This document shows positions 34,611 through 43,540 of a stretch of DNA of 51,432 nt, piece after piece; positions within the stretch are counted from its first letter, which is position 1, and each line of letters opens with the position of its first letter. Under the pieces are notes generated by a model. The model worked only from the letters and a program-made list of their open reading frames with translations, was not told the origin of the DNA and did no database searches. Origin of the DNA: Modestobacter caceresii (GTDB taxonomy: Bacteria; Actinomycetota; Actinomycetes; Mycobacteriales; Geodermatophilaceae). A program made the translations under genes and the position numbers. The stretch spans positions 1-51,432 of the forward strand of contig NZ_JPMX01000040.1 in the NCBI RefSeq assembly GCF_000761485.1. The letters are read 5' to 3'.

Positions 34611-35283
34611 TCAGTCAGCGGTGTGCGGGTCCGCCTCGGGCACCAGGTTTTGCCGAACCGCCAGGATCGCCAGGTGCACGCGGTTGGGACTGCCGGTCCG
34701 CTCCATCAGGTTGGCCACGTGCGTCTTCACGGTCGTCACTCCGATGTGCAGGCGCGCGGCGATCTCCAGGTTGGTCAGTCCGAGCCCCAGGCAGCCGAGC
34801 GCGTCGCGTTCGCGCTCGGACAATTCCGGCAGCGCGGCGCTCAGCGGTGTGGCGCTCGTCCGGGAGCGGACGGCGCAGTCTACGAGGCGGCGCAGGACCT
34901 GGGGGCTGTAGGCGTTCTCCCCCCGCTGCCGCCCGTCGAACGGCAGCGAGCAGGTCTTTCGGTGCCGCGTCCTTGGTGAGGAATCCGCAAGCCCCGGCCG
35001 CCAGCGCCGGATAGAGGTGATCGTCGTCATCGAAGGTGGTGACCACGCCGATTCGGCTCGTCGGTCGGGCCTGCAGAATCAGCTGCGTGGCGGTGGTGCC
35101 GCCCATGCCAGGCATCCGCAGGTCCATGAGGACGACGTCCGGGACGAACTCGTCGGCCAGCCGGACCGCCTCGCTGCCCGTCCGTGCCTCACCGACGACC
35201 TCGATGTCCGGCTGCGCCTCGCACAGCATCCGCAGGCCGGCCCGGATGAGGTCCTGGTCGTCGACCAATAGGACGCGGATCAC
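34611..35283 (-). pseudogene. NarL/LuxR-type response regulator, one frameshift
   Basis: The receiver domain (MIRVLLVDDQDLIRAGLRML, phospho-acceptor Asp in VVLMDLRMPGM) reads from GTG 35283. The frame is lost at a C6 run (34919-34924), and the other frame continues ENAYSPQVLRRLVD into a complete LuxR HTH (LSERERDALGCLGLGLTNLEIA, VTTVKTHVANLM) ending at 34611. One base fewer would give an intact protein of about 223 residues. It overlaps the kinase gene by four bases. This is a sequencing error or a fresh mutation. Confidence 0.8.
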
Positions 35284-36559
35284 CGGGGCGCGGACGCAGT
35301 CGCCGGAGACGGACGGTGCGCCTCGGCCGCCGTCGGCTCCTCGAGCGCGCGCACCAGCGAAGCACTCGCCGTGTCGCCGTCCAGTGGCAGCTCGACAGCC
35401 AGCCGCCAGCCGGAACCGACGGGACCGGCGGACACGGTGCCGCCGCGCAGGCCGACGCGCTCACCCAGCCCCGTGAGGCCGTGACCCGGCGGTGAGCCGA
35501 GGTAAGCCAACTCGGGTGCGTTGCCGGTACCTCCGCCACCGTCGTCGGTGACCAGGACGTGGACGGCACGGTCCCGGACGTCGACCTGGGCGACGGTGCG
35601 AGCGCCCGGTCGCGCATGCTTGGTGACGTTGGTCAGGCCTTCCTGAACGATGCGGAGCACCGTGAGCGCGCGGACGGCGTCGACCTGGGCGACGGCCGCA
35701 TCGACAGTTCCCTCGACCGCGAGCCCCGCAGCCGAGGTGCGGTCGAAGACCGACTGCACCAGGACGGGAAGATCCGCAGGGTCGACCAGGTTCTGTGCCA
35801 GGGGCCGCCCGGCTGTGCACCGGCTGTCGGGTCACGCAGCACGGTGACCAGCTCACGCAGGTCACCCAGTGCGAGGGTCGCCGCCTCGTGGACCTCGTCG
35901 AGGACGGTGACCACCCGTGGATCGAGGTCGGAGATGACCTCGCGGGCGACGGCGGTCCGCAGTGCGATCGAGGCGACGTGGTGGCCCACCAGATCGTGCA
36001 CCTCACGCGCAATGTCGGTCCGCTCCGCCAGTCGCACGGCGCGCTCGCTCTCGAGCCGCCGTTCCTCCGCCGCCCTTGCCGCGGCGCGCGACTGACGGAG
36101 GGTCTCGGCCACCGACCGCAGCAGTGCGCCGAGCAGCAGAGGCGCCACGACGACGAACGTGATGCGGTGCGCCAGGAGGTCCAACGACGCATCGTTGATC
36201 CCCAGGAGCCAGACGCACACGGCGGCCAGGGCGGTCGCACAGGCCAGCGCCAGCCGGGGCGGCCTGCGCACCGACACCTCGAACAGGGCCACCGTGGCCA
36301 GTATCTTCACCGGCATCGGCGGCGCGACCGCCCAGACCTCCGCGCCCGCCAGGAGAGCGGCTTGCGCTACCGCGACGGTGGCCGGCGCACGTGCGCCGAG
36401 CACGGTCAGCACGCCGGCGACCATGGCGAGCACCCAGTCCCGCTCCGTCGCAACGCTGCTGCCCGCCGTCAGGAGGCAGCCGACGCCGACCAGGGGACCC
36501 GCGAAGCGGACGGCCGCCCAGCGGCCGGTCACCAGGCGCTCCGAGCGGACGGGATTCAC
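35280..36559 (-). pseudogene. NarL-partner (HisKA_3) sensor histidine kinase, one frameshift
   Basis: From GTG 36559, four to five membrane helices (about residues 10-140) precede the dimerisation box LAERTDIAREVHDLVGHHVA with the phospho-accepting His. Frame is lost after RDPTAGAQPGG at G4 35801-35804; adding one base continues through LAQNLVDPADLPVLVQSVFD into the HATPase_c domain (IVQEGLTNVTKHA, VTDDGGGG, GLTGLGERV) ending at 35280. It pairs with the response regulator. No extracytoplasmic sensor is evident, so the signal is probably sensed in the membrane. Confidence 0.8.
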
Positions 36560-36756
36560 CGCACAAATTCTAGGCGTCCGACGACCGGCGCCCTCCTGCC
36601 AAAGGGGGACGCCGGCAGGTCGAAGACACGAGTGGGCCCGGCGCGCCGGCCGCAAGGTCCGGCTGCTCGGGTGAGGCTGGATCCGGATCTGTCGGAAACG
36701 TAGAAGGCCACTCCCCACCACGCCATTTCTCGACGGAGGCTCCGTGAGCACCCTGG

Positions 36757-37368
36757 GTGTTCCTCCAGGAGTTCGTCCGGGCACCGCTGCGCACCGCGTC
36801 GGTGATGCCGAGTTCCCGGGCCCTCGCCGCCCGCATGATCGAACCCCTCCAGCGGTCAGCCCGGGACGCGCAGGATCCCCCGGTCGTCGTCGAACTCGGC
36901 CCGGGCACGGGCTCCTTCACCGCCGCGCTGCACGACGCGAGGCCGGACATCTGCTACCTCGGCATCGAATTAAACGACACTATGGCCGACCATCTGGCCA
37001 CTCGGTTTCCCGGCATCGACCTGGTCCATGGGCCGGCGTCCTCCCTCTCCCGCGCCTTGGCCGACCGCGGCCTGGTCGGGGCCGATCTCGTGGTCAGCGG
37101 CCTCCCGTGGCAGGCCTTCGCCGGGTCCGCCGGCACCGACCTGGTCGCCGACATCGCCTCGAACCTAGCGCCGTCGGGCGCCTACATCCAGTTCACCTAC
37201 AGCTGGAGCCGCTGGGCCCCGCCCGGCCGGCGGCAGCACCGGGAGCTCCAGCGGTTCTTCGGATACGTCGAGCTGCCGACCACGGTGTGGGGCAACCTGC
37301 CTCCGGCCGTCGTGTATACGGCCACCGAGCCCCGGTGGGTAGACGTCCCCGAGTCAAACACCCGATGA
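36757..37368 (+). CDS. SAM-dependent methyltransferase, PmtA/rRNA-methylase-like
   Basis: 203 residues. FLQEFVRAPLRTASVMPSSRALAARM at the N-terminus and VVVELGPGTGSFTAAL (motif I) identify the class of small methyltransferases that includes phospholipid N-methyltransferases. VVSGLPWQAF is the motif IV region. The GTG at 36757 lacks a ribosome site. A GTG at 36744 has GGAGG upstream but is one base out of frame; deleting a G from GGG 36755-36757 would join them as MSTLVFLQEFV, so the true start may be 36744. ATG of the next gene overlaps the stop, linking this enzyme to a DedA-like membrane protein and suggesting a lipid substrate. Confidence 0.82.
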   Translation: MFLQEFVRAPLRTASVMPSSRALAARMIEPLQRSARDAQDPPVVVELGPGTGSFTAALHDARPDICYLGIELNDTMADHLATRFPGIDLVHGPASSLSRALADRGLVGADLVVSGLPWQAFAGSAGTDLVADIASNLAPSGAYIQFTYSWSRWAPPGRRQHRELQRFFGYVELPTTVWGNLPPAVVYTATEPRWVDVPESNTR

Positions 37369-38129
37369 GCACCTGGCTCGGGGACGTGCCCGCGGCAGCC
37401 GCTCTCGCGCTGATCGCCGTGCTGCTCGTCGCGGAGGCGGGTCTCCTCGTCGGCGTGGTGATGCCCTCGGCGTCGCTGGTGCTCGGGCTGGGCGTGCTGG
37501 CGGGGGCAGGCTCGATCCCCGTTCCCGCCGCCGCGCTCATCGCCGCCGGGGCGACCGTTCTCGGCGCGGCTCTGGGACACCGCACAGCGGCCCGCCAAGG
37601 TGCACGCTCGCTCCTGCCGGGGTCGTGGGTGCTCGGCCGGCTTCTCCCCGCCTGGGCCGCATCGGTGGCCGACCGTCTGTGCGCGACGTGGGTCGAGGCC
37701 GTCGGCCGACGACCGGTCCGGACAGCGGTCACCGCCCAGTTCGTCGCCGGCGGCCGCACGCTGGCCCCCCGCATCATGGCGCAGGCCGGAGTGCCCCTGA
37801 CCACCATGCTCCGCGGGACGCTGCCTGCCGCGCTCGTCTGGTCATCGTCGCTGGTCACGGCAGGAGCGCTCGCTGCGGCCGCCCTGCCGTACCTCCGCAT
37901 CGCCTTCGCGGTGGTCGGCGTCCCGGTCGTCGTCGCCGCCACGCTGATCCTGGCCCGTCGTCGCGCGACACCGCCGTTCCCTCCGCGGGTTGCGCGGGCG
38001 CTGTCCGGCGTCGAGGCACTGCCTGCCGAGCGGACTGGGCGACATCGTCAGGCGGGGCGACCGCGGTCAACGACGACCACGCACGACCTCGTCGCCGCAC
38101 CCCGGGCGGCGCTGCCCGGACGCGCCTGA
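37365..38129 (+). CDS. DedA/VTT-like membrane protein (copy 1)
   Basis: 254 residues, about five membrane helices. VLLVAEAGLLVGVVMPSASL followed by a Gly/Ala-rich helix ending GHRTAARQG, and RRPVRTAVTAQFVAGGRTLAPRI later, correspond to the two re-entrant-type halves of DedA/VTT proteins, which move or flip phospholipids and undecaprenyl phosphate. A basic 40-residue tail follows the last helix. Translationally coupled to the methyltransferase gene. A clear paralogue is at 47054-47674. Confidence 0.75.
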   Translation: MSTWLGDVPAAAALALIAVLLVAEAGLLVGVVMPSASLVLGLGVLAGAGSIPVPAAALIAAGATVLGAALGHRTAARQGARSLLPGSWVLGRLLPAWAASVADRLCATWVEAVGRRPVRTAVTAQFVAGGRTLAPRIMAQAGVPLTTMLRGTLPAALVWSSSLVTAGALAAAALPYLRIAFAVVGVPVVVAATLILARRRATPPFPPRVARALSGVEALPAERTGRHRQAGRPRSTTTTHDLVAAPRAALPGRA

Positions 38130-38496
38130 CAAACGGACTGCCGGCCGTTCATCCGCTGACCGTCTGAAAGAGTTGATGGCGGTCGCCGCGCACGCTCGAA
38201 GCTGCTCAGTTGCGTCTCGTCGAAGGTGCCACGTCCAGGCGCCCGAATCTGCGACACCTGTAAGGCCCCGTCGTCCCCGCGCCATCCAGAAGAGAGCACC
38301 CGACCTGACCACCTGGACGTCTGGCGTACCGCCGCCCCTCGAGGGAACGATGCGGCCGTGTTTGAGACCGTGCGCTCGGCAGTCCTCCACTGCTGACCGC
38401 CCCGTCCCGCCGGCGACTCCACCGGCAGCCCCGGCCTGCCTGCCAGGGCCGGGACGGCGGCATCGACGAGTCGGGGTGTGCTGTGGACGGCCTGCG
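38130..38496. other. Intergenic region with no recognisable gene
   Basis: No frame gives a recognisable product. An 8-bp GC inverted repeat (38402-38409 with 38450-38457) enclosing further short pairings could terminate the leftward gene ending at 38497. Confidence 0.4.
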
Positions 38497-39084
38497 CTAC
38501 GTACTAGGGCCGGTGACCGGCCGGCCAGCCAGGGCGGTGACCACCTCGACGGCGGCGCCCCAGAACCGCTCGTAGTGGTACGGATCAGCGTTGCGCTGAG
38601 TCCGGTGCGCAGCGATCGTCGGCTGCAGCGCCTGCCAGTCGGGCACCCGCTGCAGCGCCTGGAAGAAGTTCGTAGCGCTCGTGGCGGGGTCCATCCGGTC
38701 GGCGTACGAGCCCCAGGCGCCGTTGGCCCGCTGCTGGAACAGCCCGCGGGAGTCGGGCCCGACGGCGTCACCGCGGTCGAGGACCCGCAGCGAGGACTCC
38801 CCCATCGCGGTCATCACACCGATCGTCTGCGCGCAGGTGTCCAGCCCCAGCGCCTGCCCGGCGTTGACGATCGAGGCCGCGTTGACCAGCTGCTCACCGC
38901 GGTACCCGGCGACCGGCCCGCCCGGCACGTCGGCCAGGTCGACCCGCACCCCGGGCTCGGCCACCGAGCACTCCGCCGAGCGCGAGCGCTCGGCGGACCC
39001 GTGGTCAACGACCAGGAAGATCACCCCGAGAAGCGACAGGGCAACCAGGGTGGACGCGAACCACGAGCGCCATGGCAGAACCAC
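38497..39084 (-). CDS. Exported lysozyme/transglycosylase-like protein
   Basis: 195 residues from GTG 39084. One hydrophobic segment (FASTLVALSLLGVIFLVV, residues about 8-25) anchors or exports it. The mature part reads LVNAASIVNAGQALGLD, VMTAMGESSLRVLDRGD, GLFQQRANGAWG and MDPATSATNFFQALQ, a goose-type/SLT-like lysozyme fold seen in actinobacterial exported proteins, with Glu of GESSL as likely catalytic residue. It probably cleaves peptidoglycan. Longer starts up to 39501 exist, but their sequence overlaps an SDR remnant and is not credible. Confidence 0.75.
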   Translation of the reverse strand: MVLPWRSWFASTLVALSLLGVIFLVVDHGSAERSRSAECSVAEPGVRVDLADVPGGPVAGYRGEQLVNAASIVNAGQALGLDTCAQTIGVMTAMGESSLRVLDRGDAVGPDSRGLFQQRANGAWGSYADRMDPATSATNFFQALQRVPDWQALQPTIAAHRTQRNADPYHYERFWGAAVEVVTALAGRPVTGPST

Positions 39085-39296
39085 CCTCGCGCCGGCGTCT
39101 TCGCCACGACCCGCCAACCCGCACCCGCTTCCCTGCTCACCGTGCTCGACACCACTCCAACGCACGGAACGCCGATCCAGTCCCCTGCCCGGTGAAGCAC
39201 GCAGCCCTCGATACACGAGCCAGTAGCTGCAGCCGCAAAGACCGAGAAGAAGCGACGCGCCGACCGCAGGACGGACGCCGGACAGGAGCTTCAGGC

Positions 39297-39570
39297 TCGG
39301 CGGCAAGGACACGATCTTCGCCGTGCAGTCAGCTCTGCCGCTAATGGGCGGAGGCGCCTGGAACATCGTCAACACGTTCATCACGAAAGAGACGGGAGTC
39401 GAAGGGGCGGCCGCATACCTGGAGCGGGGTCGTCGAGGAGATCGCGGTGAGTCGCATCGGTCAGCCGGAGCACATCGGCAACGCCGTCGTCCTGCTCGCA
39501 CTTGATGCCACCCGCTCTGGCACCGGCAGAGAGTTGTCCGTCGACGGTGGCCAGGGCCAGGTCAACGTCG
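39297..39570 (+). pseudogene. Short-chain dehydrogenase fragment with deletion and frameshift
   Basis: The frames read KDTIFAVQSALPLM, then TKETGVEGAAAY where an SDR active-site Tyr lies, then jump after LERG to VVEEIAVSRIGQPEHIGNAV followed by LLALDATRSGTGRELSVDGG, the C-terminus. About 60 residues between the two parts are missing, and the N-terminal Rossmann half is gone. It is one of several oxidoreductase relics in 33-47 kb. Confidence 0.65.
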
Positions 39571-39685
39571 GCCACAACTGGGTCCGCAGGGTAACGGCGG
39601 AGACGTCGAGCTCAGTACACGGGGGGTCCGGTTGAAGACCGCGTGGCCGTGGGCCGATGCTGCGCCAGGGGGTCGTGCCGATCCC

Positions 39686-39700
39686 GGCACTGACAGTGCC
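39686..39700. promoter_or_regulatory. Short inverted repeat upstream of the alcohol dehydrogenase gene
   Basis: GGCACTG and CAGTGCC are separated by one base, about 140 bases before the start. It could be an operator. The remaining bases from 39571 to 39838 show no gene. Confidence 0.3.
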
Positions 39701-39838
39701 CCCCACCTGCCGTGTGACCGGAGCGCCGCCGGGGATGACTGCAACCGTCCGTGGTCGTGCCGGTGCGACGACGCCCGCACTCCCGGCCTCTCGACGTCGT
39801 CCCCGGTCCCTCGCGGACCCTCACCGACAGGAGCCACC

Positions 39839-40912
39839 GTGCCCGCGAACATCGGCTACGCCACCCCCGACGCCAGCAGCCCGCTCGCCCCGCTGGAGTT
39901 CGACCGTTCACCGGTCGGACCCGAGGACGTGCTGATCGACATCCGCTACTGCGGCGTCTGCCACTCCGACGTCCACCAGGCCCGCGACGAGTTCGACGGC
40001 GCCCTGGCCACCACCTTCCCCTGCATGCCCGGCCACGAGATCGTGGGCATCGTCGCCGAGACCGGCTCCGCCGTCACCCAGCACTCCATCGGCGACCGGG
40101 TCGGCGTGGGCTGCCTGGTCTATTGGGGCGCTGAGGACCAGCGCGGCGGCACCGACGAGCAGTACCAGAACCCACCGGCGGTCTTCACCTACAACGCACC
40201 CGACCCCCGAACCGGCGAGATGGCCTTCGGCGGCTACTCCGACCAGATCGTGGTCAACGAGCACTTCGTCCTGCGCATCCCCGACTCCCTGCCGCTGGAG
40301 AAGGCCGCACCGCTGCTGTGCGCCGGGGTGACCACCTGGTCACCGCTGCGGCGCTGGAACGTCGGCGCCGGCCAGGTGGTCGGTGTCGCCGGCATCGGCG
40401 GCCTCGGTCACATGGCCATCCAGCTGGCCAAGGCACGCGGCGCCGAGAAGGTCATCGCCCTCACCACCACCCCGGACAAGAAGGACGAGATCCTGCGCCT
40501 CGGCGCCGACGAGGTCCTCGTGATGAGCGACGAGGAGGACGCCGAAACACACGCCGCGTCCCTCGACTTCCTGCTCTCCACCATCCCGACGCCCTTCGAC
40601 ATGAACCCCTACCTCGCGCTGGTCAAGACCGGCGGAACGCTGGCCACTGTCGGGATGCTCGAGCCCAGCTTGCCCGGGGCCATCGACTTCGGCCCTGTCA
40701 CGATGCGGCGCATCACGATCGGCGCGTCTCTGATCGGAAACATCGCCGAGACCCAGGAGGTACTCGACTTCTGCGCCGAGCACGGCATCACCGCCGACGT
40801 CCAGGTCATCCCGGTCCAGCAGATCAACGAGGCCTACGACCAGATGGTGGCCAAGAACGTCCTCTTCCGGTTCGTCATCGACAACGCCACCCTGCGCACA
40901 GCGGGCGCCTGA
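39839..40912 (+). CDS. Zinc-dependent alcohol dehydrogenase (CAD/YahK type) lacking structural-zinc cysteines
   Basis: 357 residues from GTG 39839, with AGGAG six bases upstream. Catalytic zinc ligands are present: Cys41 in GVCHSD, His66 in PGHE and Cys161 in LLCAG. The coenzyme loop is GIGGLGH (185-191). In CAD-type enzymes residues about 92-113 normally hold four cysteines for the structural zinc; here that segment reads GCLVYWGAEDQRGG and so on, with only Cys92 left, although flanking sequence is fully conserved. The enzyme should reduce aldehydes with NADPH, if it folds stably. A collapsed copy of the same gene lies at 46840. Confidence 0.93.
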   Translation: MPANIGYATPDASSPLAPLEFDRSPVGPEDVLIDIRYCGVCHSDVHQARDEFDGALATTFPCMPGHEIVGIVAETGSAVTQHSIGDRVGVGCLVYWGAEDQRGGTDEQYQNPPAVFTYNAPDPRTGEMAFGGYSDQIVVNEHFVLRIPDSLPLEKAAPLLCAGVTTWSPLRRWNVGAGQVVGVAGIGGLGHMAIQLAKARGAEKVIALTTTPDKKDEILRLGADEVLVMSDEEDAETHAASLDFLLSTIPTPFDMNPYLALVKTGGTLATVGMLEPSLPGAIDFGPVTMRRITIGASLIGNIAETQEVLDFCAEHGITADVQVIPVQQINEAYDQMVAKNVLFRFVIDNATLRTAGA

Positions 40913-41551
40913 CCGCGACGAGGCACACCCAACCGTGACCAGGCGCATCTCGCCCCGGCCCGGCCACGCTGCGAAGGAGCCGGGCGACCGCGCTCCCTCG
41001 ACAACGGTCCGCATCCAGCTGGCCATCGTCCTCGGGGCGGTGCTCGGGTCGGGCGCGAGCGTCACGGCCGGGACGGAGGCCCACGGTCCGTCCCGGTCGG
41101 CCCGAGACGCTGGCGTCGCGGCGGTGCTGGCGTTCGGCGACGTGGGAGCCCTGTCGGTCGCTGTGGCCGGCGGAGCGCCCCGCCGGATCCTGGGGACGAC
41201 GGCCGACGCCATCGGTCGAGCGCAGGCCCTGACACCGCAGGCCACCGCTCCCTCACCCCGAGGAAGCCCGGGAGCGGACGAGCAACAGCACCATCGTGAG
41301 GTCACCGCGCTCGGGCGTGCGGGCGACGGAACCAGGCCGGCACTGAACCCGGCCGTCACCATCCTCGACTCGTGCTGCCCCATGCCGTCTGTGACGCTGA
41401 ACCGATCACGAACTAGCGTCATCCGTGGGTCCTGTCTGCGGATGACATCGCGGGGTTGCGCTGGACCCCTGTGAGCCACGGCGCATCGGCAGGCGCTCGC
41501 CTACAAGCAGCCCTTCACCACCACGCCATCCCCGTTCCAATGGAGGAGTAC
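40913..41551. other. Interval with one doubtful rightward reading frame (40935-41474)
   Basis: The frame 40935-41474 would encode 179 residues with a single hydrophobic stretch (IQLAIVLGAVLGSGASV), but no family is recognisable and the C-terminal half has low-complexity composition. It may be an eroded membrane-protein gene or simply non-coding. The right part should contain the promoter of the gene starting at 41552. Confidence 0.3.
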
Positions 41552-42508
41552 GTGAGCAGCACCATGCGTGCCTACGTGAGCACTGACGCCGCCCCCCTGA
41601 TCCTGACCAACCGGCCAGTCCCGGCACCCGGCCCCGACGAGGTGCTGGTCCGAACTCGTGCGGCATCGCTCAACAACGCCGACCTCACCGCCTCCGGCGA
41701 CGGGAACATCGCAGGCTTCGAGTTCGCCGGAGAGGTGGTGGAGGTCGGCTCGGACGCACCCGCGCACCTCCGCGGCGCCCGCGTGATGGGCATCGCGGCC
41801 GGCGCCTTCGCAGAGGTCGTGGTCGCTCACCACCGGCACGTCGTCGTCATGCCGGAAGCCCTTCCGTTCGACGAGGCGGCCACTCTGCCCACCGCGTTGG
41901 CCACCGAACACGGCGCTCTCACACTCGGCTCCGTGGGACCCGCGACGTCTGTGCTGGTCACAGCCGCGAGCTCTGGCCTCGGCCTGATCGGGGTGCAGGT
42001 CGCCAAGGCCCTCGGAGCCGCGACCGTCGTGGCCACCACCCGCTCGCCGGGCAAGCGCCCCCTCCTCGAGCGGGTCGGCGCCGACGCCATCGTCGTCACC
42101 TCTCGCGAGGATCTGGCTGCCGGCACGAGGGATGCCACGGGCGGCGACGGCGCCGACGTGGTCCTCGACCACGTCGGCGGGGACCACCTGGCCGACGCCC
42201 TCGAAGCGGCGTGCGATGGCGGTGAGGTGATCAGCGTCGGGCGCCTCGGCGGCGCCCGAGCCAGCATCGACCTGTTCGTTCTCGCCCGCCGCCATGTCAG
42301 GCTGCGCTCCGTCTCCTACGGTGTGACCCCACCGTCGGTGCTGGGGGACCTGTTCGACGCCCTGGCGCCGGTGGTCCTCCCCGCCGTCACCGACGGGCGG
42401 ATCCGCGCCATCATCGACCGCTCCTACGACTTCGACGAGGCCCATGCGGCCCTCGAGCGGCTCGCCTCCGGTCAAGCCGAGGGCAAGGTCGTGCTCCACC
42501 TCGGCTGA
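41552..42508 (+). CDS. Zinc-independent MDR oxidoreductase (NADP-dependent quinone-oxidoreductase-like)
   Basis: 318 residues. MRAYVSTDAAPLIL, VRTRAASLNNADLTASG, FEFAGEVVEVGSDAPAHLRG, and the nucleotide-binding AASSGLGLIGVQVAKALGA are typical of the zinc-less quinone-reductase branch; the C-terminus GQAEGKVVLHLG is canonical. GTG 41552 follows GGAGGAG at 41542-41548. ATG 41564 and ATG 41540 are alternatives. The natural substrate is unknown. It is flanked by a gene-poor interval and an IS110 remnant and seems to be a single-gene unit. Confidence 0.9.
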   Translation: MSSTMRAYVSTDAAPLILTNRPVPAPGPDEVLVRTRAASLNNADLTASGDGNIAGFEFAGEVVEVGSDAPAHLRGARVMGIAAGAFAEVVVAHHRHVVVMPEALPFDEAATLPTALATEHGALTLGSVGPATSVLVTAASSGLGLIGVQVAKALGAATVVATTRSPGKRPLLERVGADAIVVTSREDLAAGTRDATGGDGADVVLDHVGGDHLADALEAACDGGEVISVGRLGGARASIDLFVLARRHVRLRSVSYGVTPPSVLGDLFDALAPVVLPAVTDGRIRAIIDRSYDFDEAHAALERLASGQAEGKVVLHLG

Positions 42509-42732
42509 CTGTGAGGTTGGCCGGGTCGGCTCATCGGTGATGGGCTGACGGCTGGCAGCAGCGGGCGTGACCCTTCGTCTGACTGGCTTCGTGCCTTTCG
42601 CCTGACTTGTCCGTCTGCTGCTGCCGGCACCGGCCCGGCCGGAGACGTTGGCCTGATCAGGAGCTTGACCGCCAGTGGCTGCTGGCGTGTCTCATTACAG
42701 TCCTGCCATCTCCGCACCGGACCGGGACCTGC

Positions 42733-43085
42733 TGCGTCCGATCGTCGCGGCCACCGTCCTCACCGCCTGGTCCCACCCCGGGCGCTGCCGCAGCGACGCG
42801 GCGTTCGCGATGCTCGCCGGCACCGCCCCCATCCCGGCCTCGTCAGGCAAGACGGTGCGCTACCGGCTCAACCGCTCCGGCGACCGCCAGCTCAACCGCG
42901 CCTTGCACACCGTGACCCTCACCCGGCTCCAACGCGACGAGCGCACCCGCGCCTACGCCGATCGCCGCCGAGCCAAGGCAAGACCGACCGCGAGATCAAA
43001 CGCTGCCTCAAGCGCTACATCGCCCGAGAGCTCTAGCGACGACTCGAAAACCCACCCGCTGCCCTTGACGCGGCATAGGAGCGTC
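42733..43085 (+). mobile_element. 3' remnant of an IS110-family insertion sequence
   Basis: The frame reads AATVLTAWSHPGRCRSDAAF with AMLAGTAPIPASSGKTVRYR, then LNRSGDRQLNRALHTVTLTR, the Transposase_20 C-terminal domain of IS110 enzymes. A shift near 42975 continues GKTDREIKRCLKRYIAREL to TAG 43034-43036. The N-terminal RuvC-like DEDD domain is absent. The non-coding tail CTTGACGCGGCATAGGAGCG near 43067-43086 resembles the usual IS110 right end. The upstream 42509-42732 shows nothing recognisable. Confidence 0.8.
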
Positions 43086-43540
43086 GGGGCGGACAGCTAC
43101 CGCGTGGCGCCTGGAGACGGTCCTCCGGGCGCTGGAATAGTGGTCGTGGTCAGCCTGGTCTGAGGCGGAAGTTGCGTTGTCAGATCGGATGACGGCGGAA
43201 TCCGATGCTCTCGGAGGCGTAGAGCCCGACGCGCAGGTGGTCCCTCCCCAGCCCGCCGGCGGGGGCGGTGCAGCGGACCAGGCCCAGTCGCGGCCGGACG
43301 ACAGGACCAGGCCGGTGCTGCCCAGCAGGTCAGGACACCGACGCGTTGACAGGGCCGGTAGCCGCACGCGGGCTCCGTCGTCCCTGAGGGAGGCACTGGC
43401 TGTCCCCGGGACGGGAGGTACTGCCACGCGAACGCCACGGCGCGTTCGCTGGTCCTCACCCCGGCTCCTGCCGTCCGCACCGACCCCGGTCGGGTCGACG
43501 CGCAGGAGCCCGAGCCTCCGTCCGACGACGCTAGGAGAGC
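43086..43540. other. Gene-less interval between IS110 remnant and sulfatase-modifying-factor pseudogene
   Basis: Long frames exist on both strands, but their products are Arg/Pro/Ser-rich with no family resemblance, as expected for shadows in GC-rich non-coding DNA. The promoter of the broken gene at 43541 probably lay here. Confidence 0.45.
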
